64,000 bases of DNA from Stenurella melanura (taxonomy: Eukaryota; Arthropoda; Insecta; Coleoptera; Cerambycidae), in the NCBI GenBank assembly GCA_963583905.1, contig OY757309.1:128139660-128203659 (forward strand). Direction: 5' to 3'. The notes under the pieces are model-generated. The model was not told the origin of the DNA, did no database searches, and worked only from the letters and a program-made list of their open reading frames with translations. Below, in pieces: positions 33,289 to 44,823 of the stretch (positions are counted from its first letter, which is position 1; each line of letters opens with the position of its first letter). Both the position numbers and the translations under genes were made by a program.

Positions 33289-33366
<78 letters not shown>
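32667..33366. repeat. mosaic of (ATT)n tracts and short unknown segments
   Basis: (ATT)n runs lie at 32667-32734, 32946-32989, 33191-33207 and 33292-33366, separated by 60-210 bp of sequence I cannot place. Frames through the tracts give only Ile, Tyr or Asn runs. The layout fits repeated insertion of short 5'-truncated LINE pieces into one expanding microsatellite. Confidence 0.7.
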
Positions 33367-33683
33367 CCCTATCCAATTGACGCAGCTCATCTACTGTCCA
33401 CTTGACTACTCCAAAGGAGTAGAGCAGAATCGGAACGGCAAGTATATTAGTCGCAGACACCTTGTTCTTTCCCGAAAGTTCGGAAGGCCAAATCTTTCGA
33501 AGTCGGTGTCTGTACTTGCCGCGGAGAGTGTCCTTAATTTGTTTTACGTCCTGGATGTGATGTTGTTGCACACCCAGGTACGTGTAGGTCTCTCCGGCAT
33601 CCAGATGTCTTAGGATGTATCCGTCTGCCAGCTGCGCATCTTCAGGGAATAGCCCGCATCGTCCTCTCTTGAGGTGGACGACG

Positions 33684-33728
<45 letters not shown>
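33684..33728. repeat. (ATT)n at the 5' truncation point of Dong/R4 copy 2
   Basis: A pure ATT tract abuts the truncated 5' edge of the minus-strand LINE. It is the target-side flank expected for insertion into (TAA)n. Confidence 0.85.
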
Positions 33729-33937
33729 TCAGTGTTCGATAGAGTAGTCGATAAATCGATAGTGTGCTAAAAAAACTATCGAACTATCGATGGTGAAGGC
33801 TATCGATAGTTTCGCAACTCTGATGCCGTGTAGCACTAAATATATCAATAGAAAGTTACCCTACGTCATCAGGTGTGGATGGAAATGTGTGGATAGCTTC
33901 ACTTAAGGTGGCCATTCCCTAGAAAGAGACAGACATC

Positions 33938-34275
33938 CGATAGGGAAATATTTATTATTTTTGCCCATAACTTTTTTTTCTTAGTAAGCATTTAAAAAAA
34001 CTATACGAGTACCTAAGTAGAACCTATTATACTATGAATGTTCACTCAATAATTTCAGCGATTTGCAAAATAGCTAGATTTAAAACTACGAAATAGGAAG
34101 ATTAACATAATTTTTAAATTTAAATCTAGCTATTTTGCAAACCACTGAAATTATTGAGTGAAAATTCATAGTAATAGTCTTGTTATGGTTCTACTTAGGT
34201 ACTCTTATAGTTTTTATAAATATACGTACTAAGAAAAAAAAGTTATGGCCAAAAATTATAAATATTTCCCTATCG
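33938..34275. repeat. 338-bp palindromic MITE
   Basis: CGATAGGGAAATATTTATTA at the left is matched by its inverted copy at the right, and the arms continue with small differences to a loop around 34087-34110. The inner stem AAATCTAGCTATTTTGCAAA is perfect over its length apart from single changes. No coding content. Confidence 0.85.
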
Positions 34276-36645
34276 TGATGCTCCTTTAATGGTGTCAAAA
34301 TTTAAAAGGTAGCCGATTTAAGAACCGGGGAAGAGCCGTTTTCAATACAAAATCAAATATTAGTACCCGAACTGATCAATAGATGGCCATTTGACATATG
34401 TGGAAAGCCACATGTTTTACCATTGGAGTTTCCAATCTATACCTCCTAGTTATCTATGAATGGAATGAATGCATCAATGCAACCAACCAACATGATAATG
34501 TAACGAACATATCAAGATTTTAGTAGAGATGGGAAAAGCGGTTCCACTTATGTAGCGTTACAAACGCGATCGCTCCAGAAAAATAACGCGATTTTGGAAC
34601 GACAGAAACGAAATGATTCGATTAGTTCCATCAAACGCAACGCGACTTAAAGAGATCACATTTATTTTGTCGCTTAGCGTTGTCCGAATTAAGTTATTAG
34701 ACACTTATAGCAACACCAACAGCGTGCACGTAACTCTTAGGAGTAAACGTAGAAATGTACGTAAATTCGTGTTACGGTATATGGACTTAAATAGATATAA
34801 AGCACTGCAAGAAACACAGCAGACGTAGCACTCAATACAAAAATTAGTACCGCAATAATGTTCTATCTTCCTTAATTCTGTGTTCTACTCTCTCACTCTC
34901 CTTGCAAAACAAGGGAAGATGTCGCTTCGGACTCACTTGCAAAATGCTGGAAATCTCAGTAGATGGAGCCACAATCTGCCTGTCATCGACAGGTGACGTC
35001 ACGAGTATATACAGGGTGTCCCATATATTACGCATATACAGTGTCTCCCAAAGAAATGCTCAGACGAAAATGCTAGAAAGGTCACGATATTTGATCGATA
35101 AAAAACCTATATTGTCAGGGTCGAAACGGCTTAGTGTTTATTTGGTGAGGCTTTCAATTTTTCTCTCTTTAATTAAGAATTGAGTCTTAGTTCTTAAAGT
35201 ATTTCGGTAAAATAAACATGTACCTGTTTTTTTACTTAAGGTTATAAAACAAATTATTTTGATAAAAGAAAGATAATGTTTGTAGCTGAACAAATCAAAA
35301 TGTAAATTTCTGTTGGTATTTATGTATCAGAAATAAACACTATGGAGGTTGCCAGTGGATTGTGATAAAACTACATCGCAACTTTGTCACGTAAAAACAC
35401 ATATTATAATGTTCTTATTTTTTTTACTATATGATCAGTGATAGTATAAAAGATACCCTGCTTATGACAAATAATAATTTGTTGACGGGGTTATAACCTT
35501 AATTAACTCAAAAATGCATTAAATTGCTTTGCAAAACATTTTTTTATGTAACTTAACTGAATAGTGTTTAAGATCTATGACACAATTTTGATCTAAATAG
35601 GAAAAAATTGAAAAGCCCACCAAAAAAAAAACTAAGGCCCTCACAAAATAGGTATGTTATTGAACAAATATCGTGTACTTTCTTCCATTTTCATCTGAGC
35701 AGTTCTCCCTCCTGAATCTCAGCTGCGACAGATGGCAATGGTATTCAAATAAAAAAAAAAAACTCTTACAAAGTATCTTTAATTTAAAATATTTTGTAAT
35801 ACTTATAGATAAACATAAACTAAGAGTACCTAACTTATATATATTTTTATATAGTTGATATTATATTTTGTAAAAAATTTACCTACGTTTGCATAATTTC
35901 TTTCGTAATTGAAAGACAAATATTAAATTTCACTGTTATGAACAATTTCCAGTTTTTGCATTTTGTAAACAATTGACTGCCATTTCAAAACCTGACCGTC
36001 TCGGCTAATCAGCTGATCCACTAATTAAAAGAATATATCACTGTCAATAATTTTATACACTATGTACTTATCGCTAATTGCCACAGTTCATAAATACTGA
36101 AAAATTATGAGGTGAAATCACTGAAAAAATAAATACACTTCTCTAAAGTTTATTTGTTTATACCTAAAACAACAAAAATAATAACCTAGTTAGTGAACCA
36201 CGGCTATACATACATTTACTTCTGCCATCTACAAGATTTGTTGGGAACCAAATTAGTTTCCACACAAGAAGGACTAAAGTGCTCTACTACGGAAGTAGTT
36301 TCTGTACACACCACACTGCATATATGCATGTAGCGTCCCGCCCTCTACGACTGCTTTAGCAGAAGAAAGACGAGGATAAATTTATAGTCAATTTAATACG
36401 TGGAAGTGACATAGAGCAATCGGCATTTCTTTCCAATAAAGTAAACAGTCTGTAGCACGTCTGTAGTCTGTGGCTAGAAACGTACGTTCGAACTAGGATT
36501 CAGTATAGTTGTCTCTGTCAGTGTATGATCTGTGTTTACCGTGTTGAGTTTGATTATAACCTCACATTTTTCTTTTGTGTCTCGTTTTGTTTATATTACA
36601 AAATAAATAATAATACCGTAAATAAGCCAAAAATTAAGAAATTCA
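34276..36645. other. intergenic/5' flank of a Harbinger element
   Basis: AT-rich DNA without supported genes. 'TACAGGGTGTCCCATATATT' at about 35015 resembles termini of insect DNA transposons, but no partner was found. The terminal repeats of the Harbinger element that follows should lie somewhere near 36.2-36.6 kb and were not recognised. Confidence 0.4.
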
Positions 36646-37849
36646 ATGGAAGAAATTTTGTTTGTAGAAGCTTTGAATGATACAGACAATAGTGATGACG
36701 ATATGGATGAGGCTTTCCTATTACATATTCTTCATGATGAGGAGCAGTTAGGTAATAGAGGTGATTTATATGGACGGTTTAATTTGGATGAAATGTTTGA
36801 AGTCGAATGTAGAAACCACTTTCGATTTGACAAAAATGATATAGAAAGAGTAGCTAGAGGTCTTGGTATACCAGAAAGAATTACGACAGATGATCGGGTA
36901 TCAGTGTCTGGTACGTTTTTATCTTTTTATTTAATCATAAACGATTCTCATGTATTTTTTGTAGGGACAGAAGGACTCTGTATAGTTCTTAAAAGATTAG
37001 CATATCCTAACAGATTCGTTGACTTAGAACCATTATTTGGTTAATCATCAGGAGCAATATCCAGTGTATTCAACACCATGGTACAAATTATTTCAAATAA
37101 CAAAAGTCAGCTACTGGAAAGTTTGGGAAATGTTCGCTATCTTAATCATGAAAAATTAGTGCAATATTCACAAGTAAGACCAAACACAATATAGATACCT
37201 TATGAAGTATTTGTAGAAAAAAATGTGTTTTTTAGGCTGTTGCTAGGAAGGGCTGCCCCTTACAAAATTGTTGGGGTTTCATCGATGGCACAACAAGGTC
37301 TATTTGTAGACCAACTATTAACCAAGAAAATTATTATTCAGGCCATAAAAAAACCCATTGCGTAAAATTTCAATCGGTTGTATGTCCAGATGGAATCATC
37401 ATAAGTTTAAAAGGAGCTTATGAAGGACGTCGACATGATGCAGGAATATTTCGAGAATCTGGATTGTATGATGAACTGCAGCAGTATACAACATTTCCAG
37501 ACCAACATTTTGTACTGTATGGTGACCAAGCATATATGGGTTAAGAGAGCTCTTAATCAGACCATATTCTGCAATAGAAATTGCTGCCAATGCAGATAGA
37601 CAGAACTTTAACAATATTATGAGTATTTTACGGGTGTCAGTTGAATGGGGTTTTAATAAAATAATTCAGGAGTTTGCCTTTCTCGACTTCAAAAAAAATC
37701 AGAAACTTCTGTTGCAAGAGGTTGGCAAAATGTATAATGTAGGCATGATTTTAACAAATTGTCATACTTGTTTATATGGTGGGGAAACATCTTCTTATTT
37801 TGAAATTAATCCTCCAGCATTAGAAGATTATTTGGGTGTAAACAATTGA
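36646..37849 (+). pseudogene. PIF/Harbinger transposase (HARBI1-like)
   Basis: DDE transposase that cuts and pastes the element. Three exons: 36646-36910, 36965-37173 and 37236-37849, with GT-AG introns of 54 and 62 bp that keep frame. The catalytic residues are visible: Asp in 'GFIDGT', Asp in 'YGDQAYMG', Glu in 'VSVEWGF'. Conserved segments include 'YYSGHKKTHCVKFQ' and 'RRHDAGIFRES'. Defects are an in-frame TAA at 37042-37044 and a 1-nt frameshift near 37541; the last part is open again from about 37544 to the stop at 37847. The companion Myb/SANT gene lies convergently at 56880-58406, now separated by an 18-kb hAT insertion. Confidence 0.88.
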
Positions 37850-38279
37850 ACAATATAAAATAAGTGTGTAGGTAACAAAAATTATACTACTGAAGAATGA
37901 ATGTGCCCACAAATCATGGAAATAAATTAATAGTCACCAATTAAGGTGCACAATGACATTGAAAATAATGCCCTACTATTCGCGACTCACAAAATTTTCT
38001 ACCTTAAAATGCAAAATAAAATCTGATTGCAATTAATAAGCTTACAGCAGACAGATTAATCATAAAGAAAGAATTCCAGTACCGGGCTATATGTATTACC
38101 AGCCGTAGACTACTATTGAGCTTTCATCAATACGATGTAACAACCCTTCACTGTTCTCTAGTCTATGTATGAATATAAAGATTAGAGGATTAATCTGGCT
38201 GCTGTATTGAAAATATTACGATTAGTGATCATCATAATTTACTGTTTTTATATATCATTGTATTGTCTTGCTTAACTAT
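37850..38279. other. 3' flank of the Harbinger transposase
   Basis: Non-coding and AT-rich up to the hAT target duplication. It is continuous with 56517 onward across the insertion, so it should be the intergenic part between the two Harbinger genes. Confidence 0.6.
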
Positions 38280-38809
38280 TAGTATTCAGGGGCGGTTTTA
38301 ACATGCTTGCCGCCCCCGGCACTATTTTACTCTTACTACTCTTAAAAAATATAACATAATATATATGCTACCCAAAAAATGTTTACCAAAAAAAAATAAT
38401 ACTTACTAAACATTTTTTTGTATATTTTAAAAGAACAAAGGACACTACACATTAGAGGTGATATATAAAATGACTTTTCTGTATAACACCTATTATTTAT
38501 TAAAAATAAAGAAGAGATAAAATAATTTTAAAAATAAAAGAATAAAAAAAATATACAAGATAAAGACGAACTTTTCTTGCTTTTTTTACAGTAATATAAT
38601 AAATAAATAAATAAATTTAAGTTTATTGCATGAAGAGAAGACATACATACAAAAGGTGAGAGGTACCACAGAGTGTATTTTAACCTCTACCTGTACTAAT
38701 TTAAACTTATTAGTAGAAAGTAACAGTAAATAAAATTACGAAATTAGCAGGTTTACATTTAACACAGCCTTAAAGTATACAACAAAATAAACATTATATT
38801 TCACTATCG

Positions 38810-38950
38810 TCTTTTCCAAATACTTGAACACCCTGTAGTAGTAGCTTCCTTGCGTTCTACGTGCTTGTTTATGCCACAAGTTTAAATGATGACTCACGAT
38901 GTTTTTGTGGCCCTCCTATCAGCTGGTCCCTTGTCGACTTGTCAGAACAC
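38810..38950. repeat. left inverted terminal repeat of the DIRS element
   Basis: The stretch from TCTTTTCCAAATACTTGAAC to GTCAGAACAC recurs inverted at 46198-46339 with no difference I could find. The outer ends beyond it differ between the two sides, as in DIRS-1. Confidence 0.9.
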
Positions 38951-39019
38951 TTCTTTGTGTGACACGTGCAACAGTTGAAATACAGTGCTTATTATAGTGA
39001 TAGTGTATATTAAAAAACT

Positions 39020-42000
39020 ATGCCGAAAGTCAAGAAAAATACACATAAAGACGACCTTAAACGACGAGAATTATCAAGAGAAATAAGGAGACTTGAGAAA
39101 CTGAAAAGAAAATTGCATGAATATTCTTCAGAATCTTCTTCATCGGATTCAGATTACCCAGGTTAGTAATTATGTTAAAATTTTTCTTTTCCTTTTTAAT
39201 CATAATTTAAAAAATATATATACATATAAAAATTAGGGGGAAAGACATATTGCATAATGTTACAAACACTGTGGTATAAGTTTGAACCAAGACGAGTGTT
39301 ACAAATCATATTATATACAGGGTGCGCCAAAGTTCTGATTTTGGTCGATTACGGCTGTATTTGAAATGGTGGAAATATATTGTCTATAGATTATTTTCTT
39401 GATTTTCAATTCTGAATAACCAGAAAATATGTACAATTATACAGGGTACTCCGTTTTCGTTGTCCGAGCAACAACTTCGTTATTTTAAATGGAACACCCT
39501 ATATTTTTTTCCTTTATCGAGTTACCCATCTAATTATATTCATAATTCTATTAAGGTGGTAGGTACTTAAAATGAACCGTTTACGATATAAAAAAGATTT
39601 TTTGACAAAAAGTGAGGTTTGCGGATAAGTTTTTGAGTACCTCTGATTTCATAGACAAGAGAGTTTTCAAAATTCTGCTTATACTGTTATGTTGAGCATA
39701 TTAAGGGCTAGTAGGGCAGAAACATTATTAATATTAATCTTATACAGAGTGCTGAAAAAATTGAGTTTAATGTTTCGCTAATAAAAAAGGCCGTAATTCA
39801 ATTTTTTCAAATGGGACGTACTATTTTCAGTTCTGTCATCTAATGAAGTGTTAAATTATCTTTCCATTGATATATCATAGTAGGTATTTATCTTTAGGAG
39901 TTGCATAGATATTAAGGTTAATTGTCTGGATCAGTCATTTTTCTTGCTGGAACTTCATGAGGTTTGTACTGCACTTCACCAGTTTCGATAAATCTGTCTC
40001 TAAGATTACTAAATGCAGGTTCTAAAGGGTGTCTCCTTTCAGGATATCTGGTTTTATAGACTCGGGATGCTAAGAGGCTGTTCCTTGAGCACTCCCCCAG
40101 AATAAAAATCATGTCAACCATTTCTTCCCGCGAATAATTCATATTTAATATAATTATATGCAAATGCAACTTCCTGGAACTGTAAAAGCTACTAGTATTT
40201 TATTAAAGACAATCAAAACAAAAGCACTTACCGATATAGCAGTAACACAAAACTTTAGAACATCCACAGACACGTGTTTTGACATCTATGTCTCTTCGGT
40301 GCGGCTTTTTCTAAAGTTCACAATCAACTGAAATATGTAAGCAAATACTCGTGTTATAACTATCAAAGGATTACCAGAACAGGATATTAAAAATTAAAAT
40401 TAGATTATAGGAAATTCCCCGTAAAGGGATAATTATCAATATAATTATATGCAAATGCAACTTCCTGGAACTGTAAAAGCTACTAGTATTTTATTAATTA
40501 TTTTTATATTTTATTATCAATATAATTATATGCAAATGCAACTTCCTGGAACTGTAAAAGCTACTAGTATTTTATTAGCTAATAAAATACTAGTAGCTTT
40601 TACAGTTCCAGGAAGTTGCATTTGCATATAATTATATTGATAATTATCCCTTTACGGGGAATTTCCTATAATCTAATTTCAATTTTTAATATCCTGTTCT
40701 GGTAATCCTTTGATAGTTATAACACGAGTATTTGCTTACATATTTCAGTTGATTGTGAACTTTAGAAAAAGCCGCACCGAAGAGACATAGATGTCAAAAC
40801 ACGTGTCTGTGGATGTTCTAAAGTTTTGTGTTACTGCTATATCGGTAAGTGCTTTTGTTTTGATTGTCTTTAATAAAATACTAGTAGCTTTTACAGTTCC
40901 AGGAAGTTGCATTTGCATATAATTATATTAAATATGAATTATTCGCGGGAAGAAATGGTTGACATGATTTTTATTCTGGGGGAGTGCTCAAGGAACAGCC
41001 TCTTAGCATCCCGAGTCTATAAAACCAGATATCCTGAAAGGAGACACCCTTTAGAACCTGCATTTAGTAATCTTAGAGACAGATTTATCGAAACTGGTGA
41101 AGTGCAGTACAAACCTCATGAAGTTCCAGCAAGAAAAATGACTGATCCAGACAATTAACCTTAATATCTATGCAACTCCTAAAGATAAATACCTACTATG
41201 ATATATCAATGGAAAGATAATTTAACACTTCATTAGATGACAGAACTGAAAATAGTACGTCCCATTTGAAAAAATTGAATTACGGCCTTTTTTATTAGCG
41301 AAACATTAAACTCAATTTTTTCAGCACTCTGTATAAGATTAATATTAATAATGTTTCTGCCCTACTAGCCCTTAATATGCTCAACATAACAGTATAAGCA
41401 GAATTTTGAAAACTCTCTTGTCTATGAAATCAGAGGTACTCAAAAACTTATCCGCAAACCTCACTTTTTGTCAAAAAATCTTTTTTATATCGTAAACGGT
41501 TCATTTTAAGTACCTACCACCTTAATAGAATTATGAATATAATTAGATGGGTAACTCGATAAAGGAAAAAAATATAGGGTGTTCCATTTAAAATAACGAA
41601 GTTGTTGCTCGGACAACGAAAACGGAGTACCCTGTATAATTGTACATATTTTCTGGTTATTCAGAATTGAAAATCAAGAAAATAATCTATAGACAATATA
41701 TTTCCACCATTTCAAATACAGCCGTAATCGACCAAAATCAGAACTTTGGCGCACCCTGTATATATAGATACAGGGTGTAAAGAGAACCTTGGCAAAAGTT
41801 TTAGTCAGGGTCACCAAAATTACACCGTGATATAAGTTTTAATCACAGTAAGGTGTCGTATATACACAGAGGGGTAAAACCAGTGGTATAAGTTTTAACC
41901 ACAAACATTGGAGTCAACAAACAAGTAAACCCCTGTGACATAAGTTTTAGTCACGCTTACCCCAGCTTTCCAGCTACATATATGTGTACATATGGTATAC

Positions 42001-42940
42001 ATGTTTGAATACTACATTGCATACGTAGAGTATTAAAATCACACAATTTATTACAGATCATTCAGGGACATTTAAACGAATCAGAAGACCGGTAATTTCA
42101 TCGGACGATGATAGTGCGGGGGATATGTCTGATACTCAGAGCGTACACACAATACCCCCAGGGTTGAGTTTGGAAACGCTGGAATTATTAGGGGAAGACC
42201 CTTCTACTCCACCAAACGCAACGTCAGGTCCAATTCACGAATCCATTGCCAAAAGATGGAATCACTATATAAAACATGGCGATGACGTAGAAAAACGTGA
42301 CGAAGTGGACAGAAAATATCCAACACCAGAAAATTGTTTTTTCTCCCCTCCACAAATGAATCCGGAGATTATCGGTTTCCTCTCAGAAATGGACCAAAGG
42401 AGAGACAAATTTCTACAAAAAATTCAAGCCAGACTGGGAACGGCTTTGAGCGCATTAGCAAGAATGGCGGACAATCTGGTGAGGGATGCTCCAAACTGCT
42501 CCAAGAGTGACACCTTGCCGCGGGTCATGGACATAGGACGCGTATTAGCAGACACGGTAAACATGTTATCAACTCACAGAAAGTTTCATGTATATCCCCT
42601 AGTAAACCCCAACGTTAAGGGGGTGATTTCTAAGAGCAAACCGGACAAATTCCTTTGCGGAGAGAAACTTCTAGACGAACTTAAAATAGCTCAAGCCGCC
42701 GAGAAAACCGCTAATGAAATGAAAGCTTCAAAGAAAGAGGCACCGAAGAAGGGGACATTTACAAAAAAGAACTTCCAAATATCAAGGTCATCACCGTCGA
42801 CATCATCAGCCCATTTAAACTACAGGCGCCCCCTCTATACTCCCAAGAATCATCAAGTGAGCCGAGAAGCCCGCAGGAAGGATACGAGGGGGCCCGGTCA
42901 GGAATCTCGTCGGAACTACCGCAACACCTACAGGAAATAA
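39020..42940 (+). CDS. gag: DIRS Gag-like protein, two exons
   Basis: Exon 1 (39020-39161) starts 'MPKVKKNTHKDDL', is Lys/Arg-rich, then a Ser/Asp run, and ends in phase 1 at a GTTAGT donor. Exon 2 (42057-42940) follows acceptor TTATTACAG and continues in frame into 'HSGTFKRIRRP', then ~290 codons with helical segments ('MDIGRVLADTVNMLS') and a basic Ser/Arg-rich tail. No zinc knuckle is present, as usual for DIRS Gag. It presumably coats the RNA. The 2.9-kb intron contains the palindrome. The end overlaps the RT frame. Without the intron model one would begin the protein at the internal ATG at 42125 and miss about 70 residues. The join is supported by matching phase and open frame. Confidence 0.75.
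39918..40139 (-). pseudogene. DUF4817-like helix-turn-helix fragment, left arm
   Basis: A 73-codon frame from ATG 40139-40137, 'MNYSREEMVDMIFILGECSR', then 'RYPERRHPLEPAF' and 'RFIETGEV', resembles the DUF4817 domain found at the N-terminus of insect transposase-like proteins. It ends 'MTDPDN' without a catalytic domain, so it is a truncated transposase or captured fragment. An identical copy lies in the other palindrome arm. Ten further codons upstream are open but look accidental. Confidence 0.6.
40937..41158 (+). pseudogene. DUF4817-like helix-turn-helix fragment, right arm
   Basis: Mirror copy of the left-arm frame with no residue differences. Identity at protein and DNA level shows that the two arms are recent copies of each other or are being homogenised. 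No DDE region follows within the arm. Confidence 0.6.
41827..41960. repeat. ~55-bp tandem units with a hairpin core
   Basis: GTGATATAAGTTTTAATCAC, AGTGGTATAAGTTTTAACCA and GTGACATAAGTTTTAGTCAC recur at about 55-bp spacing, and a fourth related copy lies left of the palindrome near 39272. Each core is a small imperfect inverted repeat (GTGRTATAAG...TTAAYCAC). They lie in the DIRS intron close to the splice acceptor. Confidence 0.6.
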
Positions 42941-44823
42941 CAAAGGTAAACAGATATAGTGGCCGTCTAAAATATTTTTATAAAAACTGGTCCCAAATTA
43001 CTAATAACTACGATACTTAGTTGGATAAAAGGGTACAAAATTACATTCAAAAAACGCCCCATTCAACACAACACAACGCCTATACCTAGCAATAAAAGTA
43101 AGTTAAAACTTATAAAAACTGAGATAAATGACATGATAAAAAAAGGAGCCATATCAGAATGCCACTCCGCAAAAAAAACCAGTTTTTATCTTCATATTTT
43201 TTACGACAAAAACCAAATGGTGGATGCCGGTTCATCCTTAACTTAAAACAGCTAAACAAAAATATAGATCCGCCTCATTTTAAGTTGGAAAGTTTCAAAA
43301 CTGTTACCAATCTAATTACAGAAAACACATTTCTAGCATCCATAGACCTCAAAGACGCTTACTATATGGTTCCAATTCACAAAAAAAGCAGGAAGTACCT
43401 GCGTTTTCAGTACAAAAACAAGCTATATGAATACACTGCTCTACCATTTGGTCTTTGTACGGGGCCGTATGTGTTTACAAAAATATTTAAACCAATAATT
43501 AGTTATCTTAGAGGTAGAGGAATAATTTGCATCATTTATTTAGATGATATATTAATAATAAACAAAAATTTAGATCAGTGTAAGAGTGACTTAACAGAAA
43601 CAATAGAAATACTTCAGTCTCTGGGATTTATAATTAACTTTAAGAAAAGTCAACTTAACCCTAGTCAGACATGCACATTTTTAGGTTTTGTCTATGACAC
43701 AAAGAAAATGATTTTTTCGTTGACACCAAATAAAAAATTAAATCTAATATCTAAACTAACAGCATTCAAAAACAAAAAATCAATTAAGATTAGGGAAATA
43801 GCTCACATTATTGGGAAATTGGTAGCCGCTTGCCCCGCTGTAAATTATGGGGGGGCGCATATCAAAAAATTTGAGAGACTGAAGTATCGCTCATTGCTAA
43901 AGTACCACAACAACTACAACGCAACAATAACAATACCCCCTTCCATCACTATTGATATAGACTGGTGGCTGAGAAAGCTATCAGGAAGTAGCAACTACAT
44001 AAAGAAACCAGAATTCAAAATGGAAATTCACAGTGACGCGTCCAAAACAGGGTGGGGGGCAGTCTGTGAGAGGGAAATTGCCCGGGGATTCTGGGATTGC
44101 AAAGAAGCTCAATATCACATCAATCAATTAGAGCTTTTGGCAGCCCTTAAGGCGATAATGTCCTTCACTAAAAAGATTTCTGACACCCATATTTTATTGC
44201 GTATGGATAATACCACTGCAATAACCTATATCAATAGGATGGGAGGGGTGAAATATCAAAAATTGAATTCAGTTGCCGAAAAAATTTGGGAATATTGTGA
44301 AAGCAAGAAAATATTTGTCTCAGCCTCTTACATTACATCGGCCGACAATTACAAAGCCGACAGAGAATCTAGGGTTTTGAAAGTGGACACGGAATATAGT
44401 CTGGACGGAAAGGTATATGATTATATAATATCTCAATTAGGGTCACCGTCCATAGATCTTTTTGCTAGTCACATAAATGCTAAGTGCCCAGCCTATATTT
44501 TGTGGTTTCAGGACCCACATTCACTAAAAACCGATGCATTCACTGTACACTGGGGAAGCCTTAAGTTGTTCTATGCCTTCCCCCCCTTCACTCTTATAAG
44601 TAAAATATTAAGCAAAATTATAACTGATAAATCCGAAGGAATACTAATAGTTCCAAACTGGCAAAGCCAACCCTGGTATCCCGTTTTTAACCAATTACTT
44701 ATCAGGGACCCTATTGTAATACCACCTTCAAGAAATCTATTGCTATCACCTTTCAGGAACCGCCATCCGCTATGGAAGAGCCTTTCACTGATAGCAGGCA
44801 GATTATCAGGAAAGCCTTCCTAG
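42780..44823 (+). pseudogene. pol: DIRS reverse transcriptase / RNase H polyprotein
   Basis: Reverse transcriptase and RNase H copy the element's RNA into DNA. The long open part (43159-44823) shows 'LASIDLKDAYYMVPI', 'LPFGLCTGPYVFTK' and catalytic 'IIYLDDILII', then RNase H with 'HSDASKTGWGA' and 'INQLELLAALKA', then the C-terminal 'SPSIDLFASHINAKCPAYI' region typical of DIRS pol. Upstream, a matching frame overlaps gag from about 42780 ('QAPPLYSQESS') but is shifted by 1 nt near 43018 and by an A-run (eight A's, about 43170) that changes frame again. So the N-terminus is broken here, or A-run slippage restores it. The end overlaps the recombinase start by 52 nt. Confidence 0.85.

Larger units (their letters stand above)
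30689..33683 (-). pseudogene. Dong/R4-clade LINE, copy 2, 5'-truncated and split
   Basis: Two pieces of one copy. 33367-33683 covers the segment from 'HLKRGRCG' through 'DELRQLDR'. 30785-31960 continues at the next codons and holds the CCHC motif ('CRTC...HLLSAC') and endonuclease ('KPDIVLLD', 'VMYVIEFSAP') in an open frame to a stop at 30785. The ~1.4 kb between them (31961-33366) is a different LINE fragment plus (ATT)n debris. The 5' truncation abuts (ATT)n at 33684. It lacks most of the RT, so it is inactive, although its endonuclease region is better preserved than in copy 1. Confidence 0.82.
39313..41764. repeat. 2.45-kb near-perfect palindrome in the DIRS gag intron
   Basis: The outer ends read ATATACAGGGTGCGCCAAAG and its inverse. 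The left arm (39313-40578) and right arm (40579-41764) mirror each other around ATTAGCTAAT, except that the left arm has an extra ~80-bp direct duplication near the centre. A ~58-bp block containing TATGCAAATGCAACTTCCTG occurs three times in the left arm and twice inverted in the right. Each arm encodes the same 83-codon frame. It behaves like a giant fold-back element, or two head-to-head copies of one transposon. Confidence 0.9.

Noticed and set aside
33205..33613. Frames of long Ile, Tyr or Asn runs
   Set aside because: Translation of (ATT)n; only the part of the minus frame after the repeat is real LINE coding sequence.
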